64,000 nt of DNA from Commensalibacter papalotli (GTDB lineage Bacteria > Pseudomonadota > Alphaproteobacteria > Acetobacterales > Acetobacteraceae). A model generated the notes under the pieces. The model made no database searches. It was not told the origin of the DNA and saw nothing but the letters and a program-made list of their open reading frames with translations. Position numbers and translations under genes: made by a program. This document shows positions 55,350 to 63,804 of the stretch, piece after piece. How positions within the stretch are numbered: position 1 is the stretch's first letter; the number at the start of each line of letters is the position of its first letter. Location: contig NZ_CAMXCI010000003.1 in assembly GCF_947179115.1 (NCBI RefSeq), forward strand, positions 124,001 to 188,000. The letters are read 5' to 3'.

Positions 55350-56630
55350 GTGAAATATTTATTTATTCATCAAAATTTTCCAGGACAGTATTTGCATATT
55401 GTTCGTCATCTTGCTAAACAAGGTGGGAATGAAATTGTTTTTATTAGTCAACCTACAGATGCAAGAATAGAAGGTGTTAGATCTGTTTTTTATAAACAAG
55501 TTGAACCAGCTCCGGGATTGCAAGCACCATTAGGGGAGCTTGATATGGCAATAAAAAGAGGGGATGAGGTTTATAAGACAGCTAAGACATTAAAAGCTTT
55601 GGGATTTGAGCCTGATGTTGTTATTGGACATCAAGGTTGGGGGGAAATGTTAAATTTTCAAGACGTTTACCCAGATGTTCCAGTTTTAAATTATACTGAA
55701 TTTTACTATCACTCTTCAGGATTAGATGTTGATTTTGACCCTGAATTTCCTGCGGATGAGTTGTTGCCTGCACGAGTTCGGATTAAAAATACTATTAATC
55801 TTGTTTCTGCAACGAATCCTGGTTGGGGGCAGACGCCAACTTTATTCCAGCATTCAACATATCCAGATTGGGCTCAAAAAAAGATTACAATCTTGAGAGA
55901 AGGGGTTGATTTAAAGAAATGTGCTCCTGAACCATCTATTTATAAAACAGACCTTAAACTAGACAATTTTGTAGTTAAACCAAACGATGTTTTGGTGACA
56001 TATGTTGCTAGGGGTCTTGAGCCATATCGTGGTTTTCATATTTTTATGCGTTCATTGCCTAAGTTACTCAAAGAGCGTTCTGATGTTAAAGTTGTATTAA
56101 TTGGTCGAGATCAGGTCAGTTATGGCGCAGTTTTAGACGGAGGAATGACTTGGCGTGATTACATGTTACGTGAAGTTCATGACAAACTTGATATGTCTAG
56201 AGTACATTTCGCTGGAAACGTGCCCTATAATGTTTTCAGTAAGGTATTGAAACGTTCTGATGCACATATTTATTTGACTTATCCTTTTGTTTTATCTTGG
56301 TCTTTAAGAGAAGCTATGGCGACTGGTTGTGCGATTATCGCTAGTGATACAGAGCCTGTTCAAGAATTTATTGCAGATCGTGTTACAGGGATTTTAACGC
56401 CGTTTTTGGATCATGATGCATTAACAGATCGTATATTAGAGGTTCTTGAGGATAAAAAACTTGCTTTATCTATTCGTAAAGCTGCCAGAGCTGAAGCTGA
56501 ACGAAGTTTATCAATGGATGAGTATATAAGTAATTATGAAAATCTAATTGATGATTTAATTCATCGCAGAACACCTTCTTTGAATTTAGGGAATTCCCCT
56601 GCTGAAAGAGCTACACAAGCTCAAGATTAA
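55350..56630 (+). CDS. GT4-family glycosyltransferase
   Basis: 426 residues from GTG 55350. The N-terminal Rossmann half starts KYLFIHQNFPGQYLHIVRHL with NYTEFYYHSSG later. The C-terminal half has VTYVARGLEPYRGFHIFM, VKVVLIGRDQVSYG and the GT4 nucleotide-sugar motif SLREAMATGCAIIASDTEPVQEFI. It acts in the cytoplasm on a nucleotide sugar. Although terminators separate it from the secretion operon, location and domain type suggest a shared glycan. An imperfect CCTGTT/AACAGG hairpin lies in its leader. Confidence 0.9.
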   Translation: MKYLFIHQNFPGQYLHIVRHLAKQGGNEIVFISQPTDARIEGVRSVFYKQVEPAPGLQAPLGELDMAIKRGDEVYKTAKTLKALGFEPDVVIGHQGWGEMLNFQDVYPDVPVLNYTEFYYHSSGLDVDFDPEFPADELLPARVRIKNTINLVSATNPGWGQTPTLFQHSTYPDWAQKKITILREGVDLKKCAPEPSIYKTDLKLDNFVVKPNDVLVTYVARGLEPYRGFHIFMRSLPKLLKERSDVKVVLIGRDQVSYGAVLDGGMTWRDYMLREVHDKLDMSRVHFAGNVPYNVFSKVLKRSDAHIYLTYPFVLSWSLREAMATGCAIIASDTEPVQEFIADRVTGILTPFLDHDALTDRILEVLEDKKLALSIRKAARAEAERSLSMDEYISNYENLIDDLIHRRTPSLNLGNSPAERATQAQD

Positions 56631-56640
56631 AAATAAAGAA

Positions 56641-56676
56641 AATAGCTTTATTTCGTAGGGATAAAGTTATTTTTTT
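56641..56676 (+). terminator. Terminator after the GT4 gene
   Basis: AATAGCTTTAT and ATAAAGTTATT pair over 11 bp (one G-T) with a 9-nt loop, ending in a run of T. Intrinsic terminator form. Confidence 0.75.
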
Positions 56677-56807
56677 GATATTAATATACGTATAAATATA
56701 GTTTATTATAATTTTATACTTAAAATTACGATTGTATTTTCTTGGAAAACCTCTAAATAATAAATATAACATTGTTATTATTTTAAAATTAGGTTTTGGA
56801 AAAAATC

Positions 56808-57860
56808 ATGGGGCATCATTTTATTAATCGTAGACAGTTTTCACGTTCTTTATTAGCTGCTTCTGGGGCAGCGTTATTTGTAAATCCTTTATATAAGGCA
56901 ATGGCTGCAGAGGGGAATACTGCATTTCCAAGTATTGGCGATGCAGTAAAACTAGAAGGTCCACCAAGAAAAATTACGTTAGCTTGGAGTGCAGACTCGA
57001 TTTGTACGGCGGCTTTTCCCGTAGCTCAGCAAAAAGGTTTTTTTAAAAAATATAATCTTGATGTTAATTTTATTGATTTTGCGGGTTCTGTTGATCAAAT
57101 GCTTGAAACTATGTCAACAGGTAAAGCAGATGGTGCTTCAGGAATGGCGTTAAGGTGGTTAAAACCATTACAACAAGGTTTCGATGTAAAATTGGTTGCT
57201 GGGTTACACTCAGGTTGTTTACATTTATTAGCACCACAAAATGGTACAATTCAAACACTTGCTGATTTAAAAGGTAAAACGATTGGGGTTGGCGATATTG
57301 GCGGTCCTGCAAAGAATTTCTTTAGTATAAGATTTAAAGAGATTGGAATTGATCCTGAAAAAGATGTCAATTGGCGTCAATTCCCAGAGGATATGCTACC
57401 CCTTGCATTAAAACGCGGAGCGATTCAAGCCGCAGGTTTAGATGATCCTTTGGCATATTTATTTCAAACAAAAAATCAGTTGATTACCGTTGATTCCAAT
57501 ATGGAGGGTAAGTGGCAGCATGTTGCTTGTTGTGTGGTTGGATTACGTGGTTCTTTGATCCGCAAAGAACCGATGGTAGCCAAAGCAATTACACAAGCTA
57601 TTTTAGAAGCGGGGCAGTGGGTACATCATAATAAGATGGAAGCTGCCAAAATGTTTGAACCTTATGCTCCCAAAGTATCCGCACAAATACTTGCTGCGAT
57701 TTTGGAAACAGAAGGGACGCATGAGCAGTCTGTTGGAAAACAACTTAATAAAGACGTTGCGTTTTATGCGGATGAGTTAAAGAAAATTGGTGTTTTCCCA
57801 CAAAGTTTAAATTCTGAAACTTATGCAAATAAAGTAACACAGGATCTTTTCGCTGGATGA
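56808..57860 (+). CDS. Tat-exported ABC substrate-binding protein (SsuA/NrtA type)
   Basis: 350 residues from ATG 56808 (GGA seven bases upstream; a TTG 12 bases earlier is rejected). A twin-arginine signal (NRRQFSRSLLAASGAALF) sends it folded to the periplasm. The mature protein has AWSADSICTAAFPVAQQKGFF, TGKADGASGMALRW, LADLKGKTIGVGDIGG and GAIQAAGLDDPLAYLF, matching the nitrate/sulfonate/taurine binding family. Cys-rich HVACCVVGL is notable. Overlaps the permease by 4 bp (ATGA), so the three genes form one operon. Ligand not decided; aliphatic sulfonates, taurine or thiamine pyrimidines are possible. Confidence 0.85.
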   Translation: MGHHFINRRQFSRSLLAASGAALFVNPLYKAMAAEGNTAFPSIGDAVKLEGPPRKITLAWSADSICTAAFPVAQQKGFFKKYNLDVNFIDFAGSVDQMLETMSTGKADGASGMALRWLKPLQQGFDVKLVAGLHSGCLHLLAPQNGTIQTLADLKGKTIGVGDIGGPAKNFFSIRFKEIGIDPEKDVNWRQFPEDMLPLALKRGAIQAAGLDDPLAYLFQTKNQLITVDSNMEGKWQHVACCVVGLRGSLIRKEPMVAKAITQAILEAGQWVHHNKMEAAKMFEPYAPKVSAQILAAILETEGTHEQSVGKQLNKDVAFYADELKKIGVFPQSLNSETYANKVTQDLFAG

Positions 57861-58792
57861 AACAGGTTGTAAAAAATGCCTATTGGCCTCAAGTTGTTGG
57901 TTCTGCTGCATGGTTATTCACAGCAGGGTTGACTTATTTGATTCCAAATGCAGATGAATTTCCCAGAACAATAACATTTGCTTTGGTGTGTTTGGGGATT
58001 GCTGTATTAAGCGCCATCTCTTTACCTTTAAATAAAGTACGTTATTACGGGGCTTGGATTTTGGCCCTAGCGCTTTTTATTGGTATTTGGGAAGTTATTC
58101 AAGCAAAGTTATTATTATTACCCAGACCATTTTTTGGTGCTCCTCAAGAGTTATTGGATGTGTTTATTACCGATTGGTATAAATTGTTGAACTCACTAGC
58201 ACATTCAATGATGTTATTGGTTGGTGGTTATATCCTTGGGTGTATTATTGGTTTTGTTATTGGGGTTGGAATGGGATGGTCCAAATTATTTGGTTATTGG
58301 GCGCATCCTGTATTAAGGTTTTTAGGTCCTTTGCCCCCAGTCGCTTTTTTGCCTCTGCTTTTTGCGGTTATCCCATCCAGCTTTGTGGCTGGTGAGTTAT
58401 TAATGGCATTTGCTGCTTCTTTTCCTGTGGCGGTTTTGACATGGTCAGGGATTGCTGGCGTTAATCCCAGTTATTACGATGTTGCTAAAACAATGGGTGC
58501 AAAACCTTTGTTTCTTATCCGCCATGTTGCAATTCCTGCGGCATTACCTTTTGTGTTTGTAGGTATGTTTATGGCACTTGGTTCTTGTTTTTACATGTTG
58601 GTTGTTGCCGAAATGCTTGGGGTAAAAGCAGGTCTTGGGTTCTATATGCAATGGGCGCAAGGATGGGCAGCTTACCCCAATATGTACGCAGCATTATTTA
58701 TTATGGCGGTGATGTGTACTTCGTTTATGACGTTATTGTTCAAAGTACGTAATCGTTTATTGCGTTGGCAAAAGGAAAGCATTAAATGGTAG
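57857..58792 (+). CDS. ABC permease (SsuC/TauC type)
   Basis: 311 residues with about eight hydrophobic segments, two more at the N-terminus than the usual six. The cytoplasmic coupling loop (EAA-like) is visible in AGVNPSYYDVAKTMGAKPLFLIRHVAIPAALP. It forms a homodimeric pore with the ATPase at 58786-59553 and accepts ligand from 56808-57860. The start overlaps the previous stop by ATGA and the end overlaps the next start, a tightly coupled operon. Confidence 0.9.
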   Translation: MKQVVKNAYWPQVVGSAAWLFTAGLTYLIPNADEFPRTITFALVCLGIAVLSAISLPLNKVRYYGAWILALALFIGIWEVIQAKLLLLPRPFFGAPQELLDVFITDWYKLLNSLAHSMMLLVGGYILGCIIGFVIGVGMGWSKLFGYWAHPVLRFLGPLPPVAFLPLLFAVIPSSFVAGELLMAFAASFPVAVLTWSGIAGVNPSYYDVAKTMGAKPLFLIRHVAIPAALPFVFVGMFMALGSCFYMLVVAEMLGVKAGLGFYMQWAQGWAAYPNMYAALFIMAVMCTSFMTLLFKVRNRLLRWQKESIKW

Positions 58793-59553
58793 AAGCTGTG
58801 AATAAACAACAAAAAATCGACATTGCGAATGTCAGCCATAGTTATAGTCTTGACGATCACGATTTGCCTGTTTTGGAAAAAATTGATTTAACCATTGAAC
58901 CGAATGAGTTTGTAGTGATTTTGGGGCCTTCTGGTTGCGGTAAATCGACCTTGCTGCGTATGGTAGCAGGGTTGGAACGTCCAGAAGAAGGCTCTATTAC
59001 AGCGAATGGTAAAGAAATACTGTCAGCTGATCCATCACGTATTGTGGTGTTTCAAGATCCGACGTTGTTTCCGTGGTTAACGGTTAGACAGAATGTTGAA
59101 CTGGGCTTTAAAATCCAAAAGAAAGAGGATGATAAAGCCATTACGGATATGTTGGACATGATTGGACTTGCAGGGTTTGACAATGCGTATCCATCACAGC
59201 TTTCCGGTGGGATGGCGCAGCGTGTAGCATTGGCACGGGCGTTGGTGAATGATCCTAGTGTGTTGATTTTGGACGAACCTTTGGGAAAATTGGATAGTTT
59301 GACCCGTATTACCATGCAAAAAGAGTTGGTTAATCTATGGCAGAATAAACAATTTACAGGATTGATGGTTACCCATGATATTGAAGAAGCTTTGTTATTA
59401 GCAACTCGGATTATCGTGATGAAGCAACGTCCTGCGCATATTATTGGTGAGTTTAAATTGGATATGGCGTACCCAAGACATCGAGATTCTGAGGAGCTTT
59501 TAAAAATTCGCCGAGAGATTTTTGAATTATTAGGGCATAAGTCTGATTGGTAG
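58786..59553 (+). CDS. ABC importer ATPase (SsuB/TauB type)
   Basis: 255 residues. Walker A GPSGCGKST at 47-55, Q-loop VFQDPTLFPWLTV, signature LSGGMAQRVALARAL, Walker B VLILDEPLGKLDS, and the switch His in MVTHDIEEALLLA. These fit the nitrate/sulfonate/taurine importer ATPases. Its ATG lies inside the permease's last codons (7-bp overlap). It provides energy for the import unit 56808-59553. Confidence 0.94.
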   Translation: MVEAVNKQQKIDIANVSHSYSLDDHDLPVLEKIDLTIEPNEFVVILGPSGCGKSTLLRMVAGLERPEEGSITANGKEILSADPSRIVVFQDPTLFPWLTVRQNVELGFKIQKKEDDKAITDMLDMIGLAGFDNAYPSQLSGGMAQRVALARALVNDPSVLILDEPLGKLDSLTRITMQKELVNLWQNKQFTGLMVTHDIEEALLLATRIIVMKQRPAHIIGEFKLDMAYPRHRDSEELLKIRREIFELLGHKSDW

Positions 59554-59634
59554 AGTGAAAGAGTAGCTAAAATTGTTGTTTTAATTTTATGAAGGATTTT
59601 TAATTGTATTTTTTATGAAAAAAAATTAGTTGAT

Positions 59635-59994
59635 ATGAAGGAAAATTTTAAATTTTCTTCAAAAAATAAACACTTATTAAAAACAGATTTAAAAGATTTA
59701 GAAAATATTACAATTTGCGGAAATAATATACTTAAAAAATATTTTTATTGCCTTACTTGTATAGCTAGTATTCAAACATTTGCTATTGCTCACCATGAAA
59801 ATATACCATTCAAATTAGTCATAATTTCAATTTCCAGTCTTGTTGTATTGTTATGGTTATCAATACGATACGTTAATTTAATTAAGAGTTTTTTTGAATT
59901 TGAAGTGATTAAAAAAGCCTTTTATAGATTGAGTGATAATATACAAATGGTTATAACTATTGTAATTTCTATAATTCTTTGTTTTTTTTTATGA
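59635..59994 (+). CDS. Small membrane protein, unknown function
   Basis: 119 residues. A polar lysine-rich N-terminus (about 1-35) is followed by hydrophobic segments near 38-52, 58-78 (LVIISISSLVVLLWLSI) and 100-119 (MVITIVISIILCFFL). No motif recognised. No strong ribosome site, but composition and length favour a real gene. It stands alone between the importer operon and a convergent nitroreductase gene. Confidence 0.5.
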   Translation: MKENFKFSSKNKHLLKTDLKDLENITICGNNILKKYFYCLTCIASIQTFAIAHHENIPFKLVIISISSLVVLLWLSIRYVNLIKSFFEFEVIKKAFYRLSDNIQMVITIVISIILCFFL

Positions 59995-60164
59995 TATCAT
60001 TTGATTTATATTTTCGGGTAATAGCTATCTTTTTTATATAATTATATATGAAGCTATAATGATATAACTTCATATATAATAACTAGTTCTTAAAAGAATA
60101 CTTATTCGAAAGTTAATTGAAAAAATAGTCAATAAGATTTAAGCAATATGTTAATATTTCACGT

Positions 60165-60809
60165 TTATACAAATGTGTATATTTCTTCTTTCGGTAGTCG
60201 TGATTTAGGCCTTTTGGCATTGCTGTCATTGTCTGCGTGATAGCCGATACTGGCGACCACAACGCTTTGTAGGCCTTTTTCTTTTAATCCCAACAGCTCA
60301 TCCATTTTTACGGGATCAAATCCTTCGATTGGGGTTGAATCAATGCCAATAGATGCGGCGGCAAACATAAATTGTCCCAAAGCTAGATATAATTGACAGC
60401 TTTCCCAGCGATGTAAATCAGTTTGTGTTTTATTATTAAGATCGATAAAAAAACGGCGATCACGATCCATACTTTGTGCAATCTTAGGATCAGTAAATCG
60501 ACCATCTTTAATCTCGGTATCTAAAAGATGTTTAAGATAGCTATCCTCTAATGAAGATTTGATACAAAAGATAATAGTGTAAGATGAATCAGTAATTCGA
60601 GCATGATTGAACTCTGCAATGGCAGGAAGGATTTTATCTTGTGATGTTTTATTATTAACAACAAAGAAATGCCAAGGCTGAGAATTTACTGAGGAAGGGC
60701 TATTTCTGAGAACGGTAAGGAGTTGATCGAGATCTTGGTTAGAAACTGATTTGTTTTTATCGTATCTTTTTGTTGTATAACGTCTTTGAGATATTTCAAC
60801 AATATTCAT
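60165..60809 (-). CDS. NfsB-like nitroreductase (paralogue 2)
   Basis: 214 residues from ATG 60809, which has AAAGGAAA upstream; extra in-frame codons to 60839 are rejected. RYTTKRYDKNK (FMN contact), SPSSVNSQPWHFFV, ESCQLYLALGQFMFAAASIGID and STPIEGFDP are shared with paralogue 1 at 30328-30984. Sequence has diverged widely outside these blocks, suggesting an old duplication or separate transfer. FMN-dependent cytoplasmic reductase; substrate unknown. Confidence 0.92.
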   Translation of the reverse strand: MNIVEISQRRYTTKRYDKNKSVSNQDLDQLLTVLRNSPSSVNSQPWHFFVVNNKTSQDKILPAIAEFNHARITDSSYTIIFCIKSSLEDSYLKHLLDTEIKDGRFTDPKIAQSMDRDRRFFIDLNNKTQTDLHRWESCQLYLALGQFMFAAASIGIDSTPIEGFDPVKMDELLGLKEKGLQSVVVASIGYHADNDSNAKRPKSRLPKEEIYTFV

Positions 60810-60916
60810 TGTAATTTCCTTTAAGAATAGGTCTTTCACCTAAAGCGTAACTTAAAGTAGTTCAATGATAAACTAAAAATTATATCAAATTGGAGGGCTG
60901 GTTAGTCAATATCAGA

Positions 60917-60953
60917 TATGCAAAGACTATTTTCAGTAAACAGTCTTTGCATA
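60917..60953 (-). terminator. 12-bp hairpin after ppa
   Basis: TATGCAAAGACT (60917-60928) and AGTCTTTGCATA (60942-60953) are perfect arms around a 13-nt loop, 13 bp downstream of the ppa stop. A T run is lacking, so it may act by stabilising the RNA end. Confidence 0.6.
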
Positions 60954-60966
60954 AAGAACTATTTTA

Positions 60967-61488
60967 TTATTTGTAATTTTTAATTGAAGTTTCAATTAAT
61001 TCACAAGCTTTGGCTTTGTTATCCCAACCTTGGATTTTAACCCACTTGCCTTTTTCAAGGTCTTTGTAATGGGTGAAGAAATGTTCGATTTCTTGGCGAG
61101 TGATTTCTGGAAGCTCTGAAACTTCTTTAATATTGGTATAAAGAGGGTGGATTTTATCATGAGGAACACAGATGACTTTTTCATCCATGCCTGATTCATC
61201 TTCCATTTTCAATACACCAATAGGGCGTGCACGAATAACGCATCCAGGGATAATAGGTTCTGGGCATAGAACCAACATATCAATTGGATCACCATCAGCA
61301 GCCAAGGTATTTGGAACAAATCCATAAGCAGCAGGATAAACCATTGGGGTAAAGACAACGCGATCAACGAAAACAGCACCACTATCTTTGTCTACTTCGT
61401 ATTTTACTTTTGATCCTTTGGGGATCTCAATAACAACATTAATATCATTTGGCACATCTTTGCCAGCAGCAATTTTAGATAAATCCAT
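60967..61488 (-). CDS. ppa: Inorganic pyrophosphatase (family I)
   Basis: 173 residues from ATG 61488 (MDLSKIAAGKD, the usual family start); an in-frame extension to 61524 is rejected. Hydrolyses pyrophosphate in the cytoplasm. Active-site blocks: IEIPKGSKVKYEVDKDSG, YGFVPNTLAADGDPIDMLVL with the metal-binding Asp cluster, and CVPHDKIHP. Single gene. Confidence 0.97.
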   Translation of the reverse strand: MDLSKIAAGKDVPNDINVVIEIPKGSKVKYEVDKDSGAVFVDRVVFTPMVYPAAYGFVPNTLAADGDPIDMLVLCPEPIIPGCVIRARPIGVLKMEDESGMDEKVICVPHDKIHPLYTNIKEVSELPEITRQEIEHFFTHYKDLEKGKWVKIQGWDNKAKACELIETSIKNYK

Positions 61489-61807
61489 AATTTTATTCCA
61501 ATTCTTATTAAGATGCGGAATCATAGCGAGTTATTGGTATTTTTTCAATATATATAAGCTGTTTGTAACAATGTGCTTATGATTTGCAGATGGTGATAAA
61601 CATAAGGAGATACTAAAATTTGGTTTCCGAAGAATTATTAAAGCATCCTCAATAATATTACATCAATATTATTAGAGCGATATTTAAAAGAGACTGCCAT
61701 AATGAATTAAGAGTAATATTTATAATGTCAATTTCTTTAATAATAAAAAAGGCGTATGTTTAAAGAAAAAAATTCTATTTTATTTATAATATAAGGAATA
61801 TTCATCA
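61489..61807. other. 319-bp gap upstream of the YWTD gene
   Basis: It contains a perfect 9-bp AT-only inverted repeat, AATAATATT (61651-61659) and AATATTATT (61665-61673). AAGGAG near 61603 precedes a TTG-started frame of only 11 codons. No gene or RNA family recognised. Confidence 0.35.
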
Positions 61808-62704
61808 ATGACGATTACGCATTTAAATTACAAAATTATTGTATTAGAAGCCATTAAAAGACAGATTATTGTCATTAACCCTAATGATTATTCAACAAAT
61901 ATACTTATTGAAGATAAATCAGGAACTCCAGATGGTCTTGTATTTAATCCAAATGACCAGCTACTCTATTGGACGAATATGGGGGCAGATTACGATGCTT
62001 GGGACGGCTATATTCAACATTGTACTTTGGATGGCAAAGATAGAGGTATTACGGTTAAAATGGGAGAGACCCATACTCCTAAACAAATCCAATTAGATCA
62101 TCGAACAAACACTTTATATTGGTGTGATCGTGAGGGTATGAAAATTGAACGCTGTCATATTGAAACGGGTAAGGTCGAATTTTTGCTAGATACACACGAA
62201 ATGTATTTAGATGAAGATAATAAAAACAGACATTGCGTTGGGATAGCATTGGATATTCTAAATAACCGCATCTTTTGGACAATGAAAGGCCCACCCAAAG
62301 GTGGAACAGGTCGTTTACTTTGCGCGCCTTTTGATTTTAAAGATAAGCAGGCTGTTATCGACCCATCTCAGATTAATGTCGTTTATGATCACCTACCAGA
62401 ACCGATTGATTTAGAAATAGATTATAAAAATGACTATCTTTATTGGTCAGATAGAGGCGCAGAACCTGATGGAAATTCTCTAAATAGATTGCAACTATCA
62501 ACCTTAAGTAAAAAAGAAGTCGTTATTCGTGGGTTTGATGAAACAATAGGTTTTACAGTTGATGCAGATCATCAACTTGCTTTTGTTGCTGATAAGATGG
62601 GGCATGTGTATCAAGCCGACCTGCAAACAAAAGAGAAAAAGGTGATATTTACATCAGAAAACGGTGGGTTCACGGGGTTGATTAAAGTAAGTGATAAGAG
62701 TTGA
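61808..62704 (+). CDS. YWTD/SMP-30-like beta-propeller protein
   Basis: 298 residues, no signal peptide, AAGGAA upstream of ATG 61808. Repeated blades carry YWTD-like motifs: LLYWTNMGADYDAWDG, TLYWCDREGMKIERCHI, IFWTMKGPP and YLYWSDRGAEPDGNSLNR. This resembles the SMP-30/gluconolactonase/LRE-type sugar-lactone family or LDL-receptor-type propellers. It likely folds as a six-bladed cytoplasmic propeller. Enzyme activity cannot be claimed from motifs alone. Confidence 0.8.
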   Translation: MTITHLNYKIIVLEAIKRQIIVINPNDYSTNILIEDKSGTPDGLVFNPNDQLLYWTNMGADYDAWDGYIQHCTLDGKDRGITVKMGETHTPKQIQLDHRTNTLYWCDREGMKIERCHIETGKVEFLLDTHEMYLDEDNKNRHCVGIALDILNNRIFWTMKGPPKGGTGRLLCAPFDFKDKQAVIDPSQINVVYDHLPEPIDLEIDYKNDYLYWSDRGAEPDGNSLNRLQLSTLSKKEVVIRGFDETIGFTVDADHQLAFVADKMGHVYQADLQTKEKKVIFTSENGGFTGLIKVSDKS

Positions 62705-62740
62705 TATTTATATAAAAAATAAAATACGGAACCTAAGTTA

Positions 62741-63550
62741 ATGACAATATTATTAAAAGATATTTGGAATATAGAAAAGACTTCCGATTATAAAATACAT
62801 TTTGCTCGCTATGGTGGATATTCGCAACCTCTTGATGTGTTTGTTCGTAATTGTAATGAATGGCAAGGTTGGCAAGAGTATAAACCAAAAAGAAATGATT
62901 TTAATCAACAATTTATTTTTTCATTAATGCACTTTTATCATGAATCCGAGAGTTGGTTATTTGGTGGTATTTATGAAGTTTTAGAACGACATAATGATTG
63001 TTACTCTGTTCAGTTGACTAAACAAAAGAGAGAATTTATAGGGCGTTTAAAAATAAGATCTGATTATAAACAACGTGCGACCAGAACACGTATGGAGCCT
63101 TATTATTCAGCTTTTGAGGTTAAAGAAATCTTAGCAGAAATTTATAACGGTAGAAAGTTTCCTGGATATGATGCAGTACATTTATCTTTTGAAGAATTAG
63201 AGGCTTTAATAAGTATAGATCAGACAAACTGGAAAACTGCATTAGAAAATATTAAGGGTATATATTTAATTACAGATATATCTAATGGAAAACATTATGT
63301 TGGTTCTGCGTATGGAAATCAAGGAATATGGTCACGGTGGAAAACTTATACTATAACAGGACATGGTGGAAATAAGGGAATTAATGAGTATTTGGAAAAA
63401 AAAGGGTTAGAGTATTGTAGAAAAAATTTTTACTTTACGTTGCTGGAACATTATTTTTCTAAAATATCTGATGATCAAATTATTAGTAGGGAGCGTTTTT
63501 GGAAAGATGTTTTGGTATCTAGAAAATTAGAAGGGTTAAATAGAAATTAA
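62741..63550 (+). CDS. GIY-YIG nuclease-domain protein
   Basis: 269 residues. The N-terminal 165 residues are unassigned but resemble a DNA-binding or target-recognition part. The GIY-YIG fold begins near 173 with GIYLITDISNGKHYVGSAYG (GIY, then YVG), followed by WSRWKTY and the catalytic Glu in SRERFWKDVL near 250. Such proteins are repair, restriction or homing endonucleases. It lies 80 bp before a tRNA gene, a common position for horizontally acquired genes, but no attachment repeat was found. Confidence 0.8.
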   Translation: MTILLKDIWNIEKTSDYKIHFARYGGYSQPLDVFVRNCNEWQGWQEYKPKRNDFNQQFIFSLMHFYHESESWLFGGIYEVLERHNDCYSVQLTKQKREFIGRLKIRSDYKQRATRTRMEPYYSAFEVKEILAEIYNGRKFPGYDAVHLSFEELEALISIDQTNWKTALENIKGIYLITDISNGKHYVGSAYGNQGIWSRWKTYTITGHGGNKGINEYLEKKGLEYCRKNFYFTLLEHYFSKISDDQIISRERFWKDVLVSRKLEGLNRN

Positions 63551-63630
63551 TTTTCTAAAATATTTTATTATTTTTAAAAGAAAATCCTTGCAAAAAAGAT
63601 CATTTTACGGCAAATAGAAGAAGCGTTTGT

Positions 63631-63704
63631 GCGCCTGTAGCTCAACTGGTTAGAGCCGGCCGCTCATAACGGTCTGGTTGCAGGTTCAAGTCCTGCCGGG
63701 CGCA
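63631..63704 (+). tRNA. tRNA with CAU anticodon (probably Ile2 or elongator Met)
   Basis: 74-nt cloverleaf: acceptor GCGCCTG/CGGGCGC, D arm GCTC/GAGC, anticodon stem GGCCG/CGGTC with loop CTCATAA, T arm GCAGG/CCTGC with loop TTCAAGT, discriminator A; CCA is not encoded. A paired 1-72 position argues against initiator fMet. C4-G69 and C5-G68 favour a lysidine-modified Ile2, but elongator Met is possible. Confidence 0.93.
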
Positions 63705-63804
63705 GACGCTTTTTATATCTATTATTTCGCCTGAAGCAAAAATTAGGCGGGCAATTTCCCCCTATATTATATGTTTGATGGATTTGTGAAGGAGCTTCTC
63801 GACG

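Noticed and set aside
63551..63804. Attachment site or integrase remnant around the tRNA gene
   Set aside because: No repeated tRNA 3' end and no integrase-like frame were found within the window.
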